Origin: Paroedura picta
Taxonomy: Eukaryota > Chordata > Lepidosauria > Squamata > Gekkonidae
Direction of reading: 5' to 3'
Assembly: GCF_049243985.1 (NCBI RefSeq)
Contig: NC_135382.1
Coordinates: 24,718,990-24,782,989, forward strand
DNA: 64,000 nt
The notes below the pieces were generated by a model that saw only the letters and a list, made by a program, of their open reading frames with translations, did not search any database and was not told the DNA's origin. The stretch's first letter is position 1. Each line of letters opens with the position of its first letter. Below, piece by piece: positions 1-14,431 of this stretch. A program made the position numbers and the translations under genes.

Positions 1-125
1 AAACTGCGGCCCTCCAGATGTCCATGGACTACAATTCCCAGGAGCCCCTGCCAGCATTCGCTGGCAGGGGCTCCTGGGAATTGTAGTCCATGGACATCTG
101 GAGGGGCGCAGTTTGACTACCCCTG
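1..125. mobile_element. Palindromic hAT MITE (left end cut by the window)
   Basis: The two arms form a near-perfect inverted repeat around position 61, ending in the shared terminus CTACCCCTG. It is the same family as the copies at 27224 and 46026. Confidence 0.8.
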
Positions 126-401
126 CCTTAAAGGGACGGTGAAGCATACAAACCCTGTGACATACTACATGTGCAGCAACTTCCTGCACGGCTCCATCAT
201 ACTGCAGTCCTGCTCCCTCGACAGAAATGCCTTCCTGAACATTCTGTTTTGCACATTCTGTGGCATGAGGGGAGCTGGGGGGGAGGGGGCTTCCTGACTA
301 CCACAGGCGGGCCATTCCACAAAGGCCTCCCCTCCCCAGCAGCTTCTTCTCCACGAATAACAGCATAAGGCAAAGTAAATACGTTCACAAGGAATACTTA
401 C

Positions 402-6326
<5,925 letters not shown>

Positions 6327-6779
6327 TCATTTCTACCAGCTAAGTCTCTCAACAACCACTAAAATGCCTTTCCCAAGTAGGCAAATTGCAGCTGGTAATG
6401 CTTTAACAGGTCTCCAATATGTCCCGTATGAATGCATTCAAGACCCATTCCATTCCATACAAATATAAATTCATATCTCTCCCGTATGCTCTATGAGTTG
6501 CACACTCTCAGTGCCTGGATGATGCTGTTGTATGGATGAAAAGGAGCAGGAGGAAGATGTCCCATCAGCCTGCACTCCTCAGAAGTGTGTGTGTGGGAGA
6601 GAATAAAACTATACTCAAGGATGCATTGATAAATGGAATTATTAATCCCCTAGATTGTCATAAATCAGAACATTTGACAGCACGTAACATAAATGCAGGT
6701 AGAAGAGATGAGAGGGAAGTTCAAGGGCAGGTAGATCTTAGGGGCAAGATCTACCAGGAAAGTGGTCACTGATTGCTCT

Positions 6780-7130
6780 GGGTGGCTCATATCAATCAAT
6801 CTTTATTTTACAGTCATTTAGACCAAAATTTCAGACATAGTTATAAATGACGGCAGCGTAAAATAAAGGAAAGTAATACAGAAAAGGAGGCTTGGAATAG
6901 GCCATCAGTAAAACCTTAGAACGTTAAAACATTAAGTCAATATTTATAATAAGCATTAAACACCGCTGAGTAAACTACACTGCTCAAACTGAATTGTGCA
7001 GGTGCCTTCTGGCTTACAGAAATACCACTTTAATTTCGTAGCAGTGGGGCAAAATTTGGCTGCAAGGATCGGGATTTGCTTATTTTCATCTTGGATCAGA
7101 ATCCTGACCTTTTCTTTCTACTTGCTGGTT
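6780..7130 (-). mobile_element. Probable LINE-derived repeat
   Basis: Starts with CAATCTTTATTTTACAGTC, which recurs in altered form at 23107-23138. The A-rich end is on the minus strand. Family not assigned; it lies in the first DUS2 intron. Confidence 0.35.
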
Positions 7131-7229
7131 GCATTCGAGTCCATCTGATCTAACAGCACCATAAATGGGGCAGCAGGGTGGCCCAGACCCTCCTTCAGAC
7201 ACGCCCAGCGTGTGACAGCCACACGTTAC

Positions 7230-7410
7230 CTGGTTTCACACACACATGCCAGGCGGAGAAGTGTGCAGGGCTTAAGAGAGGTACACACGGCCCCGGATGG
7301 ACGCTCAAGCGACGGGATCGGCGCCCCCAGACTCACCCGCCGCTACACGCTACTCTCTGTCTCGTCGCTGCCACGATCAGTGCTCCCAGTTCTCGCCCAC
7401 TACAGAGACT
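7230..7410 (-). other. DUS2: Probable DUS2 non-coding first exon
   Basis: The coding exon 1 acceptor is only seven bases upstream of the ATG, so an upstream 5'UTR exon is required. The best minus-strand donor in the CpG-rich block is CCAG|gtaacg at 7230/7229. The transcription start is not determined; the right boundary given is only the edge of the promoter motifs. Confidence 0.5.
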
Positions 7411-7665
7411 CCCCCGCGCATGCGCCTTGCTTCTCTGCGCCTCGAGGAGCGCCGCGTCGTGACATCATTACTCCGCGACCTCATTCTCTCCCTTTTCCAG
7501 CTGGGGGCTCATAACAATCCAGCCTTTCTATGCGAAAAGGGTCCCGAGGCAGGAAAGGACCGGACTGACGGGGCTGTTAGGAGAAAAGCGCCGTCGGCTC
7601 TCAGGGGTCCCGAGCGGCGTCTGCAGTGGTGCCTTGCTCAAGGCTGTGCACGCGGGGAAGTTTAA
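7290..7665 (-). promoter_or_regulatory. CpG-rich DUS2 promoter with an NRF1-type site and a CRE-like site
   Basis: The block is CpG-rich, in contrast with the AT-rich flanks. It contains the perfect palindrome GCGCATGCGC at 7416-7425, the core of the NRF1 site, and TGACATCA at 7460-7467, one base from a full CRE. NRF1 sites are common at housekeeping and mitochondrial promoters. Assignment to DUS2 follows from position and strand; no TATA box was seen. Confidence 0.6.
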
Positions 7666-7669
7666 CCCC

Positions 7670-8205
7670 GGGTTTTAGCCCTACTCTTCGTAGGAAAGAT
7701 AGAATAAAAGAATACAAAAAGTTACTAATTGAATCAATGAAAGCCTATTAACAATAGAACGAGGTAGAAAACCATACCAGCCAAATTGGCCAGCGGTTTG
7801 GATAAGGAGTGAGGGTTAACGGAGAAAATGGGAGAGGAATAGAAGGATGGCTTTAAATATTCCATTGTGTGTGGTTTGGCGTGTTATGTCACTTTTGATT
7901 GCTGATATGTTGTGTACCGCCGCAAAAGTAACAAGGGACTAATTAAGGAGTTTCACAAAGGTTCTGGAATGCATTGTAAGTCCCCTTTTAAAAATCCTAT
8001 GCATTCCTCAGGGAAAATAGTATGATGGGAGTTTATTATGGATTCTGGTCCTTTTGTGTTTCTGTAAGAAGGAGCCACAGACGATCAGATCATCACATTG
8101 CTGCTATAGCTGGTGTGGGGGTGGGGAGGTGCTTTTACTTCTGTTTAAGTTCCCTTAGAGTACTGGAGTGACTGTTCTGCCTCGTCATAAAGATGTTAAA
8201 AAGGG
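7670..8205. other. AT-rich spacer between the DUS2 and DDX28 CpG-rich ends
   Basis: No coding, RNA or clear repeat signal seen. It separates the two CpG-rich gene starts. Confidence 0.3.
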
Positions 8206-8490
8206 GCTGATTGATAGAGCATCTGCTTGGGATTCAGGAGGCTCAGGGTTCAATCCTAAGTATTTGCAGTTAGAACAGTGACAGGCCTAAGTTGGAGATC
8301 CTGGAGAGCCACTACCTAGAAAAAAATGTAGGAACGGGGCCTGGAGAGGGACAGTGGCATCTGCTTGGCATTCCACTGTGCAAGTTCAATCCTTGGCCTT
8401 TACACTAAGGGCAGGCCTCCGTTGGAGATCCTGGAGACCTGCTGCTGGTCTGAGCAGACTACACTGACTTTGATGGACTAAGGGTGTTGC
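8206..8490 (+). mobile_element. tRNA-derived SINE (squamate 'GATAGAGCATCTGC' family)
   Basis: A tRNA-like head with GATAGAGCATCTGCTTGG (box A region) and GGTTCAATCC (box B) is followed by GAGATCCTGGAGA bodies. It appears partly duplicated. The same family occurs at 56083. Confidence 0.65.
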
Positions 8491-8504
8491 GTTCAAGTGG
8501 GTAG

Positions 8505-8720
8505 GTATGTTCATCTGAAGTCACACAACAACATTCAAGTCCAGTGGTACCTTTAAGACCAACCAATTTTTATTCAAGGTGCATGCACTCTTCCTCAGAG
8601 AATGCAACATGGATCCTAAGAGCAAATTAGTAAACAGTGTTATAACATCTGAATTCTACAATGTGATAATCCCTTGCTGAAAAGGTAATCAGTCTTTTGG
8701 GTTCACTTGTAGTTCACATA
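8505..8720 (-). mobile_element. Interspersed repeat, unclassified
   Basis: Contains TCCAGTGGTACCTTTAAGAC and CACTCTTCCTCAGAGAATG. The opposite orientation is found at 40160-40290 (GAGGAAGTGTGCATGGCACA, GTGCCACTGGACTC). Confidence 0.5.
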
Positions 8721-8940
8721 AACACTGGAGAAATAAAAATGTCAAGGTGAGTAATGAATGGCAGTCGCTCTCCCAGTTGCGAAAAGGGCGTTGCATGTGT
8801 TGCCCCCCCTTCGAGAACCGGCACGGGACGTTATCATGCTGCGACCCCAATGATCACGACCGGGGGATTTTTCTCTGCGATAAATTGTTCTATAAAACTT
8901 ATAGAGAGGGGGGGAAGCATTGAACGCCGCGCCCCTGACT

Positions 8941-9089
8941 CGTTAAGCCCCCCGGGAGAAACCGGTTAACTCTCCAGACGCTGCTGCCCGGCGAGCGTGG
9001 GTTGCTTGCGTCATCAGGCTGCGCCTCCCCCACGTGGCGCTCCCCTCGTTGCGTCATCCAGCTGCGCCCCCCACGCGTGTCTTCCTGCC
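8941..9089 (+). promoter_or_regulatory. DDX28 promoter/5'UTR with a duplicated CRE/CARE-like module
   Basis: This CpG-rich stretch lies just upstream of the DDX28 ATG. TTGCGTCATC occurs twice, at 9006-9015 and 9049-9058, 43 bp apart. Each copy is followed by a GCTGCGCC motif. An E-box CACGTG lies between them (about 9031-9036). TTGCGTCA is the reverse of TGACGCAA, a CREB/ATF-like element. The transcription start is unknown, so the sites could be promoter or 5'UTR. Confidence 0.5.
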
Positions 9090-10697
9090 ATGGCGCTCTG
9101 GTCGTGCGGGCGGCGTCCGGCGGCGCTACTCGTCCTCCTCCTGCGGGCCCCGCTGTCGTCCGGGGGGCCTCCTCGCGAGGAGTCCGTGGTGCGGATCCCC
9201 CGCGTTTGGCAGCGGCGGCTGCAGAAGGCCGAGACCAAGGCGGCGAGCCGAGGCCGCCCGGCGGCCTCCCCGCCGGACTCTCGCTCGGGGAAGCTGCTGC
9301 TGCGGACCCGGCGGCAGGAGCTGAACCAGAGCGCGGCGTTTGCGGCGGGGCGCTGGGAGCGGCCGCGCTTGGTGTCGGACGGCTGGAAGAATAGCTCCTC
9401 CCGGGGGGATTATTTCCAGCTGCAACGGACGAGGGATGCGCCGCCGCAGAAGCTAGAGGATGCCGGGGGCGCCGCCTCGTTCCTGGAGCTGGGAGTGGAG
9501 CAGCGGATCGCCCTCGCCCTACAGGAGGCCTTGGCCATCTCCGAGCCCACCGCCGTGCAGCGGCGGGTCATCCCTGTCCTGCTGGAGGGGCACAACGCCC
9601 TGTGTGCTGCAGAGACTGGCAGCGGCAAGACCCTGGCCTACCTGCTGCCTCTAATCCAGCGGCTCCTCCAGGGGCAGAGCTGGTTCTCGAGGCAAGCTGC
9701 TGTGGTCTCCCCCCGCGCTTTGGTCGTGCTGCCCTCGTGGGAGTTGGCAGGCCAGGTGCGCAGCGTGGCTTCATATTTGTGTGTGAGGCTGGGCTTGCAA
9801 GTGAGGGAGATTGGAGGGGGCCGGGGCATGGGCAGTGTCCGTCGGAAGCTGAGGGCCGGGCCCATTGATCTCCTGGTGGCCACCCCGGGTGCTCTGTGCA
9901 GAGCCTTGCGGAGACGTATGCTGTCCTTGGAGAAACTGTGCTTCCTGGTGCTGGATGAAGTGGACACCTTATTGGATCCCTCTTTTGTGGACCTGATGGA
10001 AGACCTGCTCCAGCGGGCTGTCATCTCCACTAGGCGTGAGGATATAAGCGATGTCTGGGATCCAAAAACCCAGCTGGTGGCTGTGGGAGCCACCCTCCCA
10101 AAGGGAGTAGGTGACCTGTTCAGCAAGGTCTCTGACCTCAGCAGCTTCCACACTCTGACAAGCTACCATCTGCATCGCCTTCAGCCTCACGTTGAACAAA
10201 GATTCATGCGCCTGAAGGGAAGCGACAAAGTGTCTGAGCTGCTACAACTCCTCAAAGAGCGAGGCCCCAACTCTGGAGCGGTTCTGATTTTTTGCAGCGG
10301 TGCCAGCACCGTCAACTGGCTTGGTTATATCTTAGATGATCACAATGTGAAACACCTCCGCCTGCAGGGACAGATGCCAGCAGACATGAGAGCCAACATC
10401 TTCACTCGCTTCCAGAAAGGACAGTTTGACATCTTGGTATGCACCGACATAGCCTCCCGAGGACTGGACACCACGCAGGTGGAGCTGGTGGTTAACTATG
10501 ACTTCCCGCAGACACTGCATGACTATTTGCATCGGGTGGGGCGAGTGGGCCGCGTGGGCAGCAAGTTACCGGGGACTGTGGTCAACTTTGTCACTCACAA
10601 GTGGGATGTGGACCTGGTCAGGAAAATAGAAACTGCTGCTCGTAAAAGAGCTCCATTGCCAGGCATGCAGCCTCCGGTTAGCAAGCCGCAGCATTAA
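9090..10697 (+). CDS. DDX28: DDX28, mitochondrial DEAD-box RNA helicase (intronless)
   Basis: DDX28 is a mitochondrial RNA helicase needed for assembly of the large mitoribosomal subunit in RNA granules. The single exon encodes 535 residues against 540 in human. I chose the ATG at 9090 because its context is a strong Kozak (CTGCCATGG) and the peptide MALWSCGRRP aligns with the human MAL start. The frame is open upstream to 8997, but only from a GTG. The N-terminus is Arg-rich and hydrophobic, as for mitochondrial import. Motifs: VVRIP near residues 33-37; Q-motif region PTAVQ; motif I AETGSGKT (174-181); motif Ia PSWELA (Trp217 where human has Arg); VATPGAL; motif II DEVD (289-292, human DEAD); motif III VGAT; STVNWLGYILDDH; DIASRGLD; motif VI HRVGRVGRVG. 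It is divergent from DUS2 and convergent with the galanin receptor. Identity is certain. Confidence 0.98.
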   Translation: MALWSCGRRPAALLVLLLRAPLSSGGPPREESVVRIPRVWQRRLQKAETKAASRGRPAASPPDSRSGKLLLRTRRQELNQSAAFAAGRWERPRLVSDGWKNSSSRGDYFQLQRTRDAPPQKLEDAGGAASFLELGVEQRIALALQEALAISEPTAVQRRVIPVLLEGHNALCAAETGSGKTLAYLLPLIQRLLQGQSWFSRQAAVVSPRALVVLPSWELAGQVRSVASYLCVRLGLQVREIGGGRGMGSVRRKLRAGPIDLLVATPGALCRALRRRMLSLEKLCFLVLDEVDTLLDPSFVDLMEDLLQRAVISTRREDISDVWDPKTQLVAVGATLPKGVGDLFSKVSDLSSFHTLTSYHLHRLQPHVEQRFMRLKGSDKVSELLQLLKERGPNSGAVLIFCSGASTVNWLGYILDDHNVKHLRLQGQMPADMRANIFTRFQKGQFDILVCTDIASRGLDTTQVELVVNYDFPQTLHDYLHRVGRVGRVGSKLPGTVVNFVTHKWDVDLVRKIETAARKRAPLPGMQPPVSKPQH

Positions 10698-10727
10698 AAA
10701 TGTCTGAGCCCAACTAAAGACTTTGAG

Positions 10728-10861
10728 ATTAAAATAACATTAGAAATGTGTGACCTCACATTTCTGATTAAAGGTACAGCATGGCTTTTTGTACATTTAG
10801 CCTGAGGACCAGAACAGCCAAAGTAATGGCAATTCAGTCTAAGAAACCTGCGATAAATAAA
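10728..10861 (+). terminator. DDX28 polyadenylation signals
   Basis: ATTAAA at 10728-10733 lies 31 bases past the stop codon. A canonical AATAAA lies at 10856-10861. Either could end the DDX28 mRNA; I cannot see which is used. Confidence 0.5.
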
Positions 10862-11039
10862 GTTGCAAATTTAAAACATCCACTTCCATGGAATTGCTTG
10901 ATTTGTATGGGTTGGTGCTTGTGTGTGCTGGCTGACTGTGGGCTAGGTTATAAGCTGGGCAGAGGCATACCAGACCTGATATGCTTTAGCAGTTAGGTGG
11001 GCTATGGCATTTCAGGGAGACATGGCAGCCTGGCCACAT

Positions 11040-11860
11040 TGCATTAAGCTAATTGTCTTGGGCAGCTAAAGAATTTTGGTACAGGAGTCAGACTTGAAGT
11101 ACAGAATATGATTTGGAAGCATAGCTGTGGACATGCCCACCTGGGGCCCTTTGCCTCCCCATCCCCTCCAGGCCCATCATTGGCCATGGTGGGTGGGGGG
11201 AGACAGGTCAACCATATAGCAGCCTTTCTCAACTTTTTTACCATTGAGAAAGCTCTGAAACATTCTTCAGGCTTCGAGAAACCCCTGAAGTAGTGCAATC
11301 GTGCAGAATATGATTGGGAATCATAGTTTAATAAATTATTAAATAATAATTCAGGATTGATATTTAAATAATAAATTAAAATAATAATAATTGTGTATGC
11401 GCTTACCCAGAGCCCCTCCTCTTCCCAACTCCTCCAGGTCCAACATTGGTCATTTTGGGAGTAGGGGGTGCGAGTTGACATGATCATATATGGTCATAGT
11501 AAAGGTAAAGGTATCCCCTGTGCAAGCACTGAGCTGTCTGACCCTTGGGGTGACGCCCTCTAGCGTTTTCTTGGCAGACTCAATACAGGGTGGCCTTGCC
11601 AGTACCTTCTCCAGTCCTTACTGTTTTCCCCCCCAGCAAGCTGGATACTCATTCTACCGACCTTGGAAGGATGGAAGGCTGAGTCAACCTTGAGCCGACT
11701 GCTGGGATCGAACTCCCAGCCTCATGGTCAGAGCTTCGGACAGTATGTCGGCTGCCTTACCACCCTGTGCCACAAGAGGCTCTTATATGGTCATATCACC
11801 TGATAAATAATTTCCACCCAGTTGGGAAACCCTATTTGAGAAAGCCTGCTGTAGTTTCTG
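11040..11860. mobile_element. Old hAT-like repeat with a nested SINE
   Basis: CAGCCTTTCTCAACTTTTTT at 11221 and GAGAAAGCCTGCTG at 11841-11854 look like opposite hAT-type termini. The same GGCTTCGAGAAACC interior recurs at 27993. The SINE at 11499-11783 sits inside. Confidence 0.5.
11499..11783 (-). mobile_element. Sauria-type tRNA SINE, full length
   Basis: On the minus strand it runs GCCTCTTGTGGCACAGGGTG to the (ACCTTT) tail, with box B GAGTTCGATCCC. A 12-bp target duplication TATATGGTCATA flanks it at 11487-11498 and 11784-11795. Confidence 0.9.
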
Positions 11861-13970
11861 TATAATATTACAGTTAACAGTAGTAAAGGTTATTAAGTCA
11901 CACTTTGACTTAATGCTTCCCTTTTGCAGATTGTTCTCTTCCAGTTCCTTTTTCTCCAAATATCATTGATGCAGCTAGGTGGACACCCTTCTAACTGTAT
12001 TCCAAATGCTTCCAGATTTCTTTCTTTTTAATACCTGAGCCCTCAAAACAACTGTATCACTCAACGTTAAAATACACAGGTTTTAATCAGTGGCCGTGAG
12101 ACTGAAACTGCAGCAGGGTATGTTTTAATGCAACAGTGTCCAGTTTACAGAGTTGAGCAAAATACATTTCCGTCAGTCAGCACTCAAATATGGTGGCACT
12201 TTCCATGTTTACAGTAATATTGTGACACAGCGGAAGTATTCATCCCCCGGCTCCATTTATACACTATCATAACTTTTTGGCATAATGGAAAAAATGTCAT
12301 TCAGTTGGGATTGGGTGATCAAAGGATACCAACATCAAGGCCTTTAAACAAAAAGGCCGATTAGCTCTAGGAAAGATCACCTATAAATCTCAGCTTTAAT
12401 CCTGAATTAAACAAAGCCCAAGTAAGTAGAATGGCTTTCTTCTCAGATTCATTCTCTGTTCTTCACTATCTCTCCCTTGGTATTCCTTTCTCGCACTTCC
12501 ACTGCTTTCTTTACCCTTCATAAATATACAAATTAACTTGAAAGCCTGACCTTCCAGAAGTCTCAAGACTTTGACTAAGAGCAGTTCTATCAGGACTGTG
12601 ACTATCCCAAGGTTACCCTGCTGGCTAGATGTGGTGGAGTGGGGAATCAGTCCTGGCTTGCCTGAGTAGAAGCCGCTGCTCTTAATCACTAAACCAAGTG
12701 AGCTCTTGACACTTGGAAATGATGGAGTGTATCTGAAACTAGAGTCCGGGATTGATTTTTTTACAATCATGTGCCTCATTACAAAATGTCTACTCCTTCA
12801 CTTAGGGCATCTTCATGTAAACATGCAAGCTGAATTCAGACATGCTGTCAGTGTCATGGTGGTTAAAAAAAAAATCTTGAATGTACTGAGAACCAACACA
12901 TTTTGAAAGAGCAAAAGCTACAGAAGTGGGTGGAGAGAGATTTTCAGTCCTCCCAATTGTCATACAAATAAGTAAATATTGCAGAATGAATTATGCAAAA
13001 AGAGTGAACTATGCAAATAGCGCATTTACCCTAAAGGAAATCTAGGTGTTTATTTTCCAGTTGGGCCATTAAGAAAAAATTGGTCATCTTCCCTTCACAT
13101 ACAAATTACAAGTATGTACAGTAATAATACAAATATTTTTGGAGGGAGGGGTGTCATCTCGCATCCAGGGTGGTCTTAGTGATTCTAGGGCCCCAGAATC
13201 ACTCAGGCAGCAGAACAGGACATTCAGATGGAGAGCCCCCAACTGCCCGCTAATGAATCACTCCCCCCGCCATCCCACCAGACTCTCAGGCAGGGTGAGG
13301 GATCAGTTTGGGGTGGGGATAGAAGCTCCTATGTCCCATTGGGGAGACAGGGCAGCTGCTCCAGATACACAATTGCTAATGCCAAGCTTGTTTAGAACCA
13401 AAGTCACTTTTTTTTTTAGTAAACAAAGAAATAACTTGATTTGCAGATGAAGGATGCCAGACCAAGATTTCTGAGCGACTGAGTTCAATTTGTTTTTCAG
13501 TCCACATGACACAGAGCCATAGGCGCTGTGAATCAATAAAAGTTCTGTTGGTAGACTTCAGAAGGCTGTTTGAAAGAAACATTGTTTAGGTTTCTGAGGC
13601 ATCGGTTCTCACATACCCCAAGCCTTCCCTTCTCTTCAAACTGACCCATTTCATCCATGGAGATATTTTTCCATTAGTCGCTGCCCTTCACAATAGCCTG
13701 TAAACAGCTATGTCTCGGTCTCCTAAGACAGCATCTCAGGTGGCTTCTTTTACATGCTCCTCAGAATGCTTTTCAGCTACTTCTGGGCCAGCTGTGCACA
13801 GCTGCTTAACCGGCACCAGTGATGGTGAATGGATGGTTTACATGACCACAATCAACACAAAAGGGCTGTCCAGATAAGTCCACAGTTTGGTTTCTGTGTG
13901 CCGAGGTTCTCCACCCCTTTGCGTGCTCTTCTGCTTGTCCCTATGGATAACCCTTCCTCACTCCAGTTCC
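11860..13970. other. Convergent intergenic stretch and GALR1L 3'UTR
   Basis: Lies between DDX28 and the receptor stop. About 12600-12705 resembles a decayed minus-strand SINE end (CTGCTCTTAATCACTAAACC). Otherwise I see no gene; the right part is probably receptor 3'UTR. Confidence 0.4.
13049..13054 (-). terminator. Possible GALR1L polyadenylation signal
   Basis: The minus strand reads AATAAA here, about 920 bases downstream of the receptor stop codon. It is a reasonable 3'UTR length, but usage is unproven. Confidence 0.3.
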
Positions 13971-13973
13971 TGT

Positions 13974-14291
13974 TCAGACGTTAGTTGTTGAGTGAGTGGT
14001 GGAAAAGTTCTCCATGCGAACCTTCACCAGCTTCTGTGCCGGGGCTGGCTGGAGAAGCAGCTTGCATGTAAAGGCTTGCCGGCAGGCTTTGCGGAAATTC
14101 TCCGACAAGAAAGCATAGATGATGGGGTTGATGCAAGAGTTCCCGTAGGCTAAGCAGTGGGAGATGATTCGAAAGGTGAAGGAGATATTGTTCAATGGGA
14201 AATGCCCAAACTCCGCCCACATGGTGATGATGTGGTGTGGCAGCCAGGAGATCAGGAACACAGCAACCACAAGTAGCACGGTTTGTGCAGT
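13974..14291 (-). CDS. GALR1L: GALR1L exon 3 (TM6, TM7, C-tail)
   Basis: The acceptor CTACAG (14297-14292) precedes ACT GCA CAA, giving TAQTVLLVVAVFLISWLPHH. The exon continues through WAEFGHFPL, HCLAYGNSCINPIIYAFLSE and NFRKACRQAF to a short tail ending THSTTNV. The stop TGA is at 13976-13974. Confidence 0.97.
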   Translation of the reverse strand, partial: TAQTVLLVVAVFLISWLPHHIITMWAEFGHFPLNNISFTFRIISHCLAYGNSCINPIIYAFLSENFRKACRQAFTCKLLLQPAPAQKLVKVRMENFSTTHSTTNV

Positions 14292-14396
14292 CTGTAGAGA
14301 AATATACACACAGAGAGGTTAAAAAGGTTTGTCCAAAATGTGGCCCCGCTGACTATTGGGTTGGTACCAAATTCAACCTGAAATAGAGTTTGCCCG

Positions 14397-14431
<35 letters not shown>

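Noticed and set aside
8997-9089. 31-codon N-terminal extension of DDX28
   Set aside because: The frame is open, but it starts with GTG. The ATG at 9090 has a strong Kozak context and matches the human N-terminus and length.
9126-10199. Antisense and frame-shifted ORFs over DDX28
   Set aside because: They are shadows of the GC-rich DDX28 reading frame, with no motif of their own.
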